Assembly: GCA_004297825.1 (NCBI GenBank) | Contig: SCSX01000024.1 | Span: 1-49,506, forward strand | Length of the DNA stretch: 49,506 bases | From: Spirochaetota bacterium | Lineage (GTDB): Bacteria > Spirochaetota > UBA4802 > UBA5368 | Direction of reading: 5' to 3' | Shown: one piece after another, positions 1 to 7,653 of the stretch | Layout: the number at the start of each line of letters is the position of its first letter | How positions within the stretch are numbered: the stretch's first letter is position 1 | Made by a program: the position numbers and the translations under genes | Notes under the pieces: generated by a model | Seen by the model: only the letters and a program-made list of their open reading frames with translations | Database searches by the model: none | Told to the model about the DNA's origin: nothing

Positions 1-1
1 C

Positions 2-952
2 AAGCGGCTTATGCCTCTCGATCCTGCCATGTGCCTTGTCGTGACCGCCCGGCGCTACGAGAATGAATCCGGGGAAGAACTTCGTAAGACCGGGATGAAG
101 GGAACGATCCTCTCGGAGCCCATGCCGCGCAATACCGCGGCGGCGGTGCTGTACGCGGCCACGTATCTTTCCAGGGTGTTCGATGACTCGGTCATGATCG
201 TGCTGCCTGCCGACCATTTTATCAAGCGGGACGAGGAGTTCGCCTCCGTGCTGCGGACCGCCGTCGAACAGGCGCAGTCCGGCAAGCTCGTGACGATCGG
301 GATAAAGCCGGAGTATCCCGAGACGGGGTACGGGTATATTAAGGCGCTCAAGGACGGCGGCGCGGTGAAGGGTGTGGACATGTTCGTGGAAAAACCAAAC
401 CTTGAGACCGCGCGGCGTTATGTCATAGAGGGAAACTACTTCTGGAACAGCGGCATATTCGCCTGGAACACATCCATAATACTCGAGGGAATGAAGCGCC
501 TTATGCCGGCGCATTACTTCGCCTTCGATCCGCTCAGGAAAATGACGGCGGAAGAAATCGCCTCGAACGGCGACGAATCGTGGGCGGTCAAGCAGAAGAT
601 ATTTTCGGCGATAGACTCCGTGTCTATCGATTACGGCATAATGGAGAAGGCGGACAACCGGGTGGTAATCCCCGCCGATTTCGGATGGGCCGACCTGGGG
701 AGCTGGAATTCCATCGACGATATCCTGAAGCCGGACGAATCAATGAACAGGGGCCCCGAGGTCGAGCGTATGATTTTTATCGATTCCCGGAATTGCTCGG
801 TGTTCACGGAGAAAAGCAGGGTCGCGCTCGTGGGGTTGTCAAACCTGGTAGTGGTCGAGTCCGGCAACGACATTCTCATCATGGACAAGAACAGCAGTCA
901 AAAGGTGCGCGACGTCGTGGCGATCGCCAGGCAGAGGGATTCAAAGGCATAA
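2..952 (+). CDS. manC: Mannose-1-phosphate guanylyltransferase, 3' part (5' end outside window)
   Basis: The enzyme makes GDP-mannose from mannose-1-phosphate and GTP in the cytoplasm, for surface polysaccharide or glycan synthesis. The reading frame is open to the left edge. The N-terminal nucleotide-binding signature (GxGTRxWPxSR type) is missing, so the gene begins before the window; the ATG at 11 is internal. Visible family features are PRNTAAAVLYAA, LPADHFI, ETGYGYIKA, the sugar-phosphate-binding FVEKP, YFWNSGIFAW and ADLGSWNS. The protein ends at the type II Man-1-P guanylyltransferase core, with no room for the C-terminal phosphomannose isomerase domain of bifunctional ManC/AlgA. The last 12 bases overlap the 3' end of the convergent CxxCC gene. 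The family call is firm. Confidence 0.9.
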   Translation, partial: KRLMPLDPAMCLVVTARRYENESGEELRKTGMKGTILSEPMPRNTAAAVLYAATYLSRVFDDSVMIVLPADHFIKRDEEFASVLRTAVEQAQSGKLVTIGIKPEYPETGYGYIKALKDGGAVKGVDMFVEKPNLETARRYVIEGNYFWNSGIFAWNTSIILEGMKRLMPAHYFAFDPLRKMTAEEIASNGDESWAVKQKIFSAIDSVSIDYGIMEKADNRVVIPADFGWADLGSWNSIDDILKPDESMNRGPEVERMIFIDSRNCSVFTEKSRVALVGLSNLVVVESGNDILIMDKNSSQKVRDVVAIARQRDSKA

Positions 953-1642
953 GCGGGCGCATTCGTCGATTATGCGCGCTTTTTCGTCCCCGGCGGCGTC
1001 GCCCGGCGCGGCAAGGGAGTAAACGCCCCTGTGTGCGAGATATTCCGAGAGCGCGTAATGGAACACCGGAGCGCGCAGCCGGGCCAGATTTTCCGCGTGG
1101 ATCTCGAGGGCACGTATGAGCATCCTCCGGAGAACAGCGATATCGGACCCCCCCAATTTAATCTCTATCTTCCCCACCAGCGTGTCGACCATCCACACGA
1201 ATGATTCCGGATCGATTATCGCAATCGAATAGAGATACCAATCCTCAACATACTCCACCAGTATGCGTGCGTGTTCATCGGTGAAGATGTAATGCGCGGG
1301 GCAGAGGTAATTCGCGCAGATAGTGCTGCCGAAGAGCGAGCGGTTCCGCAGGTCTTCCCCGCGATGCAGCGGATGAAGCAGGCAGCCGGGACGCGCGGGG
1401 TTCCCGTCGAGAAATCCCTGGTAGGGACAGATATGGGAGCCTGTATCGCGCACCGGTTCCCCGCCGGGGAGCGAAACAGACTCATCGTCCGGGCGCGGCG
1501 AATCGAGGCGTCTTTCCGCTCCCATGAGATAGCGCGTGAGCGCGGATCGGGAAAGGTCTCCCAGGTTGAACAATCCGCAGCATGCGCTGCAGCCGCGCCG
1601 CTCGTCCGGCTGGCAAAGAATAACCGAGGTGCGCCGGCCCAT
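941..1642 (-). CDS. YkgJ-like CxxCC cysteine-cluster protein (putative Zn/Fe binding)
   Basis: This 233-residue soluble protein has an N-terminal cysteine cluster GCSACCGLFN (C18, C21, C22, with C10 nearby). A second set follows: C72, RPGCLLHP (C87), C109 and C114. That layout resembles the YkgJ/UPF0153 zinc- or iron-chelating family; the rest of the protein is not recognisable. The open frame extends upstream to 1849, but the start at 1642 is preferred because AAGGAGGAGG lies just upstream of that ATG and the upstream residues read like non-coding sequence. It is divergent from the J-domain gene, with about 80 bases between starts, and overlaps the 3' end of manC by 12 bases. Metal identity and role are unknown. 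Confidence 0.7.
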   Translation of the reverse strand: MGRRTSVILCQPDERRGCSACCGLFNLGDLSRSALTRYLMGAERRLDSPRPDDESVSLPGGEPVRDTGSHICPYQGFLDGNPARPGCLLHPLHRGEDLRNRSLFGSTICANYLCPAHYIFTDEHARILVEYVEDWYLYSIAIIDPESFVWMVDTLVGKIEIKLGGSDIAVLRRMLIRALEIHAENLARLRAPVFHYALSEYLAHRGVYSLAAPGDAAGDEKARIIDECARLCL

Positions 1643-1723
1643 GGCCTCCTCCTTGGAAAAAGTGTTTCCGTATTGCCGCGGATGAGATAGCATTGCAACC
1701 AGTTTTCCGAACAGGGAGGAAGG

Positions 1724-2410
1724 GTGCATAAATCGTCCCATGACGACAGGGGAAACCTTGTAAATTATTATGACATCATGAACGTGCCGCGCGATGCGGA
1801 CAAGGCCGCGATACGTTCCTCTTTCTGCGTCTTGATCAAGCGTTATCATCCCGATAGTTCGGGCGAGAATTCGCTCGATTACAGAAAAAAAGCCGAGCTG
1901 CTCATTAAGGGCTACAAGGTGTTGATCGATGACGCGCTAAGGGAGGAATATGACCGGCTCCTGTTTTCGGTGCAGCGGGAGAGTCCGCATGGATTCGTGT
2001 TCCTTCCGCGAAAGCGCGTGAAATATTCGATTTCCCTGGAGGGCCTTCTCAAGACCCGCCTGCTCAACAAAAGCATCCGCCGCGGCGAGCGGGTGCGTAA
2101 ATTCGGCCAGGATGTGGAGATATTCATAACGGCCGTGGAGGCGAAGAAAGGCATAATCGCCTATGTGGACCTTCCCACACGCGTGCTCTGTCCCCTGTGT
2201 ACAGGGAGCGACCGGGACTGCCATGTATGCCGGGGCGTGGGCCGAATCGCGAGCACCACGATGCTCCAGGTGAGCCTGCCGCCCCCCATAAAAGACGGGG
2301 CGAAGATCGAGTTCGACCTGCTCGCGGCGCGGCCCGACAAGCTGACCTCCTTCACCATGAAAACGCTCAGGGTGAAGGTAACAATGATTGGTGCCCGGGG
2401 AGCGCAGTGA
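1724..2410 (+). CDS. J-domain (DnaJ-like) protein with one pair of CxxC motifs
   Basis: A 228-residue protein with an N-terminal J domain (about residues 14-78) carrying the HPD tripeptide at 42-44, which stimulates Hsp70/DnaK ATPase in this family. The middle has no Gly/Phe-rich linker. Near the C-terminus are CPLC (156-159) and CHVC (166-169), half of the four-CxxC zinc finger of canonical DnaJ, followed by a short beta-rich tail similar to the start of the DnaJ C-terminal substrate domain. The start is GTG at 1724, directly behind GGGAGGAAGG; an in-frame ATG at 1778 would cut into the J domain. Its TGA shares a base with the ATG of the next gene, so the two are translationally coupled. It is a specialised co-chaperone rather than DnaJ itself; the client is unknown. 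Confidence 0.75.
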   Translation: MHKSSHDDRGNLVNYYDIMNVPRDADKAAIRSSFCVLIKRYHPDSSGENSLDYRKKAELLIKGYKVLIDDALREEYDRLLFSVQRESPHGFVFLPRKRVKYSISLEGLLKTRLLNKSIRRGERVRKFGQDVEIFITAVEAKKGIIAYVDLPTRVLCPLCTGSDRDCHVCRGVGRIASTTMLQVSLPPPIKDGAKIEFDLLAARPDKLTSFTMKTLRVKVTMIGARGAQ

Positions 2411-3462
2411 TGGAGCGGGCGGCGGTGATCGGTGGAGGCGTGGTGGGGTGCCACGTGGCGTACGCCCTCGCCCGGAAGGGATATGAAACATACCTGTTCG
2501 AGCGCCATGAGCGGCTGGGCCAGGAGACATCGAGCCGGAACAGCGGGGTGCTCCACGCGGGGATCTATTATAAAAAATATTCCCTGAAGGCCGGCCTGTG
2601 TGTCGAGGGCAATGCCCTTTCAAGGGAATTTTTCCGCGATCACGACGTCGCCTTTCGCGAGACCGGCAAGTATATTATCGCGCGCACCGATTCCGAAATC
2701 ACGGAAATCGAACGGCTTCGTGAATCGGCCGGGGAGAATGGCGCCCCGGTGGAGCCCGCCACGCCGTCGCGTGTGAAACGCGATCTCCCCTACATTGAAT
2801 GCGTTGCCGCGCTCTATTCGCCCAGCACCGCGATCGTCGACGCGGCAGATTACATGGACCGAATGAAGGCCGCCCTCTACCAGGCGGGGGTTTCGGTGAT
2901 TGCCCCGTGTAATGTGCGGGGGATTCGGGGCAACGTGTGTGTTACCGATCGAGGCGAGTTCCTCGCCGACCTGTTCGTCAACAGTGCCGGCCTGTACGCG
3001 GATGAACTTGCGGCCGAATGCGGACTGCATGGCTACGTGGTCAGGCCGCTTAAGGGGGATTACTACTCCACGGTGAGCATCGAATGCCGGGTTCCCGTAT
3101 ATCCGCCGCCGTCCGTCCATACCGGAACGCTGGGCGTTCACCTGACCCCCACGTTTGGCCGCGAGGTGCTGCTTGGCCCGTCGGAAACGCACACGGAGGC
3201 TAAAGACGATTACGAGATCAGGACGCCACGCGAGGAGTTTTCCTCTTCGCTCGCCTCGATGATCGATGCGGCAACCGCGGCGCGCATCGAGCTTAATGAG
3301 GGCTACTCAGGCAACAGGCCAAGGGTATATCTGAACGGGGAGAGGTGCGAGGATTTCGTGGTAGTTCGCCGGCCCTCGAATGTGATACACCTGTTGGGTA
3401 TCGAGTCCCCGGGCCTTACCGCCGCACCGGCGCTGGCGCGCTACGTGCTGTCGATGCTTTGA
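2410..3462 (+). CDS. lhgO: L-2-hydroxyglutarate oxidase-like FAD-dependent oxidoreductase
   Basis: A 350-residue flavoprotein of the DAO/glycerol-3-phosphate dehydrogenase fold. The Rossmann dinucleotide motif GGGVVG is at residues 8-13, an acidic ribose-binding residue sits in LFERHE, and the family signature SSRNSGVLHAGIYY follows, typical of LhgO/YgaF. The C-terminal GIESPGLTAAPALARYV is the second FAD-contact region. LhgO oxidises L-2-hydroxyglutarate to 2-oxoglutarate and passes electrons to the quinone pool at the inner membrane. The ATG at 2410 overlaps the upstream TGA (TGATG); the open frame continues upstream only as a shadow of the J-domain gene. It converges on hisD with a 15-base gap. 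A related 2-hydroxyacid substrate is possible. Confidence 0.85.
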   Translation: MERAAVIGGGVVGCHVAYALARKGYETYLFERHERLGQETSSRNSGVLHAGIYYKKYSLKAGLCVEGNALSREFFRDHDVAFRETGKYIIARTDSEITEIERLRESAGENGAPVEPATPSRVKRDLPYIECVAALYSPSTAIVDAADYMDRMKAALYQAGVSVIAPCNVRGIRGNVCVTDRGEFLADLFVNSAGLYADELAAECGLHGYVVRPLKGDYYSTVSIECRVPVYPPPSVHTGTLGVHLTPTFGREVLLGPSETHTEAKDDYEIRTPREEFSSSLASMIDAATAARIELNEGYSGNRPRVYLNGERCEDFVVVRRPSNVIHLLGIESPGLTAAPALARYVLSML

Positions 3463-3477
3463 TATCCGCGCCCGCGG

Positions 3478-4776
3478 CTATTTCTTGAAACGAATGTCTA
3501 TCGACCCCCCGTGCTTGTCGGCGAATCCCTCTATACCGGACATGATGCCCACCGGACCCTGTGCCGACCGCAACGCCGCGGGCGTGAGGTGCTGGAAGCT
3601 CGTGCGCCGCAAAAATGTTTCGACCGAGACGCCCGAGGAGAATCGCGCGGCTCCGCCCGTGGGAAGGATGTGGTTCGTTCCGGAGAAATAATCGCCCACC
3701 GCGACCGGCGCGTGGTGCCCCAGGAAGAGCGAGCCGACATTCCTTATCCGGCCGAGGTATTCGAGCGGATTGGATACCATGAACTCCATATGCTCGGGTC
3801 CGTAGCGGTTGGAAAACTCGATGGCGTCGTCCAGGGTGGAAACGATGAGCAGCAAGCTCTTCGCGATCGCCTTCTTCTTGATTTCGATCCTGCCGCCGCC
3901 CGTCCGGATATCGTTCGCGACCTCTTCGCGCACGCGCTCCGCGAATTCGGAGGAGGTGGTCACCAGCACCGCGCGCGCCATTTCCTCGTGTTCCGCCTGA
4001 GAGAGAAGGTCGTACGCGACCCACCGGGGATTGGCCGTTTCGTCGGCGATGATGAGCACCTCGCTGGGGCCGGCCATGGAATCGATCTGGATCACGCCCA
4101 GGCTGAAAAGATAGGTCTTGGCCGCGGTAACGTAGACGTTCCCGGGGCCGACAATAATGTCCGATTTTGGCACGGTCCCGGTACCGAACCCGGCCGCCGC
4201 GATTCCCTGGGCGCCCCCGGCCTTGAGTATCCTGGTAAGTCCCAGGATCTTACACACCGCGAGCACCGCGTCGTTCACGGAACCCCGTGCGTCCGGGGGC
4301 GTGATGACCGTGATCTCCCGCGCGCCCGCGATTTTTGCGGGGATGCCCCCCATGAGCACGGAGGACGGGTACGATGCCTTGCCGCCCGGAACGTAGAGCG
4401 CGACACGCTCTATCGCTTCGTACTTCATTCCAAGCGTCGTGCCGTCGGGGCGCGTATAAATAAAGGATTTTTTGCGCTGATACTCATGGAACTCCTCGAT
4501 GTTTTCCCTTGCCCGGGAAAACGCCTCGATCGCGTCCGCGGGGGTGCGCGCATACGCGTCCTCGATTTCCTTTTCCGCGACAAGCAGTGAGTCGAGCCTC
4601 ATACCGTCGAAACGCTCGGTGTATTTCCTCACCGCATCGTCGCCGTTGATGCGTACGTCGTTCACGAGGGGGATGACCGTATCGATCAGGATTTTACTGA
4701 AATCGTCGCCAAATCGGTTGAGTAGAGAGTCGAGCTCGGCGGAGGAAAGGTCCCCCAGGCGTTTTACCGGAATCAT
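3478..4776 (-). CDS. hisD: Histidinol dehydrogenase
   Basis: HisD catalyses the last two steps of histidine synthesis, L-histidinol to L-histidine with two NAD+ and one Zn2+. At 432 residues it has the normal length. Landmarks are the Rossmann segment GPGNVYVTAAK, DSMAGPSE, the Zn-ligand region SQAEHE, NRYGPEHMEF with the catalytic Glu-His pair, and GAARFSSGVSVETFLRR near the C-terminus. All expected catalytic blocks look intact. No other his gene lies in the window, so this copy stands outside a his operon. HisD paralogs in some bacteria act on other amino alcohols, but full motif conservation favours true histidinol dehydrogenase. Confidence 0.93.
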   Translation of the reverse strand: MIPVKRLGDLSSAELDSLLNRFGDDFSKILIDTVIPLVNDVRINGDDAVRKYTERFDGMRLDSLLVAEKEIEDAYARTPADAIEAFSRARENIEEFHEYQRKKSFIYTRPDGTTLGMKYEAIERVALYVPGGKASYPSSVLMGGIPAKIAGAREITVITPPDARGSVNDAVLAVCKILGLTRILKAGGAQGIAAAGFGTGTVPKSDIIVGPGNVYVTAAKTYLFSLGVIQIDSMAGPSEVLIIADETANPRWVAYDLLSQAEHEEMARAVLVTTSSEFAERVREEVANDIRTGGGRIEIKKKAIAKSLLLIVSTLDDAIEFSNRYGPEHMEFMVSNPLEYLGRIRNVGSLFLGHHAPVAVGDYFSGTNHILPTGGAARFSSGVSVETFLRRTSFQHLTPAALRSAQGPVGIMSGIEGFADKHGGSIDIRFKK

Positions 4777-5125
4777 GTTCAGTGCTCCTTGGCGATTCGC
4801 AAAGCGGATGGCTCATTCTGGCCGGTACCGTGGCCGATTTACAAGTAGATTTTTATACCTGTACATGCATCATGGCCGGGAACCGGTTCCCCGGGAAGGC
4901 TCTTCGGGTCTCTACTGCGCGACGAGCGGCGGATTGCCCTTGAAAACCGGTGAAAGGTTTCATAAATGTAAAATAGCGGCCCCGGGCGTGCACGATCCGT
5001 TTTTAATTTTGAAGGGAAAGGTCGCATCGGATACCTTATACTTGAAATAGTATATATCTATCAAAATAAGCGGAAAGGGGATGCCCCCGGGTCCGGGCAC
5101 CAAATAGTTTTTTTGGAGCGAGAAC
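4777..5125. other. 349-base intergenic region between divergent hisD and the KaiC-like regulator
   Basis: No convincing gene is visible. The stretch holds a perfect 14-bp palindrome GGGAACCGGTTCCC at 4878-4891. A short inverted repeat TGCCC/GGGCA at about 5086-5103 is followed by seven T residues just before the ribosome-binding site (TTGGAGCG) of the next gene. The hairpin is too weak and too far from the T run to call a terminator with confidence. Confidence 0.4.
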
Positions 5126-6397
5126 ATGATCAGTACGGGAATCAGGTATCTTGACAAGCTTGTCGGCGGTATCAAGCTGGGCGATAACGTCGTGTGGCAG
5201 ATCGCGAACGCGGTGCCCATCGAATTCTTCATCAAGAGCTTTTTCACGAAAATCAATGATTTTCAGAATTCCATTATCTATGTGAGCTTCAACTATGCGC
5301 CGCATACCGTCTGCAAGCGGTTCGACGAGATTTTCAAAAATTACAACTTTATCCTGATCGATGCCTTTACGCACGGCAAGGGAAACAGCGATCCCGTCTT
5401 CCTGGATTTCTATCATAACGAAGAAGGTTACGACCTTTCGCGCGTCACCTGCATACAGAATCCCCGCGACATGGCGGCGTTTCTCGAGACCATGAACACG
5501 ATACAGTCGGCGAATCGCGACGGGTCGTTCTATATATTCGACAGTCTTACCGGTATGAACGAGCTCTGGAAGGACGAGCGCTCGGTTCTGGACATGTTCG
5601 GGTTTACCTGTCCCAAGCTGTACGAGATGAACACGATCGCGTACTGGATACTCGAGCAGGAGGCCCACTCGAAAGAGTTCATAGCGGGGCTGACCCACAT
5701 CACGCAAATCGTGCTGTCCATGTCCAATATCAGCTCGGACCAGTATGCGCTTAAAATCCATAAGCTTGAAGGCAGACCCTCCACGAATTTATCGACGCCC
5801 TATATGTTCCGGATTATCGATGAGGAGATAGAATTCGAAGAGGTATACGACAATAACGCGTTCAAAATAGGGATCAAGGTGAAGGGGCTTCGCAAGACCA
5901 TGAACATGACCCAGGCGGAACTCGCCTCCAGGCTCGGGATGACGCCCGGGGCGATCTCGCAGATAGAGAACGATCTTATCACGCCCTCCCTCACGACCCT
6001 GGTACACCTGGCGTCGATCTTCAAGAAGCCGGTCGAGTATTTCATCAACGTGGAAACGATCGACAGCCAGGCCGAGGGATTTCGGATATATCGAAAGAAG
6101 GATATACCGCTTGCCATGGTGAGCAATCTCAAGATCGCCCGCATAGCCGATGAAAAAACCCAGGGCCCTATTCCCTACCTGGTAACCATACCCGGAAACG
6201 AGTCGCACGATGGACCGATACTCCTGCACAAGGGAAAAGAGTACATAATCGTGGTGAACGGCACCCTTGGCCTCGTGATAGACGGGGAGGAACACCTCTT
6301 CCGGAAGGGGGATGCGGTTCTCCTCGATCGCTCATTCGCCGGCAGGTGGACGAACCAGGGGAAAAGCGACTGCGAGTTCGTGTATATCCAGCTGTGA
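5126..6397 (+). CDS. KaiC/RecA-like domain fused to XRE helix-turn-helix and cupin domains
   Basis: A 423-residue three-domain protein. Residues 1-235 have the shape of a KaiC/RadA-type RecA fold (STGIRYLDKLVGGIKLGD at the start; Walker-B-like FYIFDSLTGM about 135-144). The expected GxxxxGKT P-loop is absent: the segment after LGDN reads VVWQIANAVPIEFFIKSFF, so ATP binding is probably lost. Residues 248-307 form an XRE helix-turn-helix (MTQAELASRLGMTPGAISQIE). Residues 350-420 form a cupin beta-barrel (HKGKEYIIVVNGTLGLVIDG...GDAVLL), as in XRE-cupin regulators that sense small molecules. The start follows TTGGAGCGAGAAC. The inferred role is a cytoplasmic transcription factor with two sensory modules. 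Target genes are unknown; the next gene is a TPR protein about 100 bases downstream. Confidence 0.8.
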   Translation: MISTGIRYLDKLVGGIKLGDNVVWQIANAVPIEFFIKSFFTKINDFQNSIIYVSFNYAPHTVCKRFDEIFKNYNFILIDAFTHGKGNSDPVFLDFYHNEEGYDLSRVTCIQNPRDMAAFLETMNTIQSANRDGSFYIFDSLTGMNELWKDERSVLDMFGFTCPKLYEMNTIAYWILEQEAHSKEFIAGLTHITQIVLSMSNISSDQYALKIHKLEGRPSTNLSTPYMFRIIDEEIEFEEVYDNNAFKIGIKVKGLRKTMNMTQAELASRLGMTPGAISQIENDLITPSLTTLVHLASIFKKPVEYFINVETIDSQAEGFRIYRKKDIPLAMVSNLKIARIADEKTQGPIPYLVTIPGNESHDGPILLHKGKEYIIVVNGTLGLVIDGEEHLFRKGDAVLLDRSFAGRWTNQGKSDCEFVYIQL

Positions 6398-6494
6398 CGC
6401 GTCTTCATGGCATTTATTTGACTTTATCAGAGTCAGTTCCCTACCGATATTTTCAGAGATGCGACGGTCCCGTGTTCGGAGATTCGGGGCGGGG

Positions 6495-7361
6495 ATGGGG
6501 AGAGTGAGCCTGGATTCCGGAAATTCCAACAAGCAAGCCCTCGCCGCCCGGTTCCTGAAGGCCGTCCAGTTTGAAACGGAGGAAAAATTCGAAATGGCAC
6601 TGGGCGAATATGCCTCGATACTGAAAGAGAATCCAGGGCACAAGGAAAGCTACCTGAACCTTGGATCGCTCTATTCACGAATGAACCGCTACGAAGAGGC
6701 CATGGCCTGCTATGAAAAAGCCCTCCTGGTTCAAGAGGACCACGTCACGTATTTCAATATTGGGAGCATTCACTATAAACGCGGCGAATACAAGAAGGCG
6801 GTCCTCGCGCTGGAGAAATCCAGAAACCTCAATCCGTCATTTCCCATGTCAATGCTGGTCATGGGGCTCTCGTTCAGCCGGCTTAAAAATCTTAACGCCG
6901 CCAAATCCTGCTTCCTGAGGGTGCTGAAAACCTCGCCGTCCAACAGGGTCGCGATGACCGCGCTGGCGATCATCTATTATGAGAAGAAGGATTACGAAAG
7001 GGCGTTAAAGCTCGTCAGCACGCTGCTGTCGGGGGACGAATCGAACGCGGTCATGCGCAAGCTTCGCGCCGATGTGCTCTACCGGCTTAACCGGGTGGAC
7101 GAATCGGCCAGGGAATTCATCGACCTGTCGGCGACGAAAGAGGAATTCCGCCGCTATGACGATTTCGTGAAAGAGGTACCGGTTGACGTCTATACGGACT
7201 GCTACGGCTCTATCGGCGATAAAATCATAGGCCTCGAGGCGAAGGGGGACGCCATCCAGCGGGATGAGCTCATCTCCCTCAGCCTGTGCTACCTGCTGAA
7301 GGGCGACTCGGGGCGCGCGATCGAGTCCCTTTTCGAGGCGCGTAAACGAATGGTCAACTGA
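6495..7361 (+). CDS. TPR-repeat protein
   Basis: About 288 residues, made mainly of four to six tandem tetratricopeptide repeats (for example NPGHKESYLNLGSLYSRM, YEEAMACYEKALLV, HVTYFNIGSIHYKRGEYKKA). A less repetitive helical C-terminus follows. No signal peptide or membrane segment is visible, so it is probably a cytoplasmic protein-protein scaffold. The frame is open from 6312; ATG 6495 is chosen because the TPR region starts shortly after it and the upstream residues look like non-coding sequence. GTG 6504 and ATG 6459 are alternatives and none has an excellent ribosome-binding site. It lies in the same direction as the KaiC-like regulator and may share its transcript. The binding partner is unknown. 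Confidence 0.75.
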   Translation: MGRVSLDSGNSNKQALAARFLKAVQFETEEKFEMALGEYASILKENPGHKESYLNLGSLYSRMNRYEEAMACYEKALLVQEDHVTYFNIGSIHYKRGEYKKAVLALEKSRNLNPSFPMSMLVMGLSFSRLKNLNAAKSCFLRVLKTSPSNRVAMTALAIIYYEKKDYERALKLVSTLLSGDESNAVMRKLRADVLYRLNRVDESAREFIDLSATKEEFRRYDDFVKEVPVDVYTDCYGSIGDKIIGLEAKGDAIQRDELISLSLCYLLKGDSGRAIESLFEARKRMVN

Positions 7362-7382
7362 CGGCCCGGCGGGTATAAATGC

Positions 7383-7410
7383 TTGACATATCCAATGTGC
7401 CTTTCATAAG
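7383..7410 (+). promoter_or_regulatory. Sigma-70-type promoter of tRNA-Val
   Basis: A -35 TTGACA at 7383-7388 and a -10 CATAAG at 7405-7410 are separated by 16 bases. The predicted transcript start near 7417 is about 10 bases before the mature tRNA 5' end. Confidence 0.6.
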
Positions 7411-7427
7411 CTATTTCGCGTTCAAGG

Positions 7428-7501
7428 GGGCGATTAGCTCAGTCGGTTAGAGCGCCTGCCTCACATGCAGGAGGTCACTGGTTCGAGTCCAGTATCGCCC
7501 A
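7428..7501 (+). tRNA. tRNA-Val (anticodon CAC)
   Basis: A 74-base cloverleaf. The acceptor stem GGGCGAT pairs with ATCGCCC, the D arm is GCTC/GAGC, the anticodon stem is CCTGC/GCAGG with loop CTCACAT (anticodon CAC at 7462-7464), a five-base variable loop follows, and the T arm ACTGG/CCAGT has loop TTCGAGT. It reads GUG valine codons. The discriminator is A at 7501. CCA is not encoded (ACAC follows), so it must be added by the tRNA nucleotidyltransferase. Confidence 0.97.
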
Positions 7502-7653
7502 CACGCAATCCCTCTCGTTATCCGATTTCCTGTTACTGTGGTGTAAAAATTCAAGGGTTCCCCCGAAAAATGCTGTTCAGCGCCTCCCGATAGTAAAGAC
7601 TGAGTAATAATTTCTTATACGACGTATTCCGGGCCGCAGGTCCGGGCGGGGGG

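Noticed and set aside
2197-2409. N-terminal extension of the LhgO reading frame (about 71 residues)
   Set aside because: It lies wholly inside the J-domain gene in another frame and reads as a low-complexity Arg/Pro/Gly shadow; the Rossmann motif begins right after ATG 2410.
3511-4590. Long plus-strand open frame opposite hisD (359 codons)
   Set aside because: Antisense to a clear hisD; the composition (Arg/Gly/Asp-rich) is typical of a GC-rich shadow frame and no domain is recognisable.
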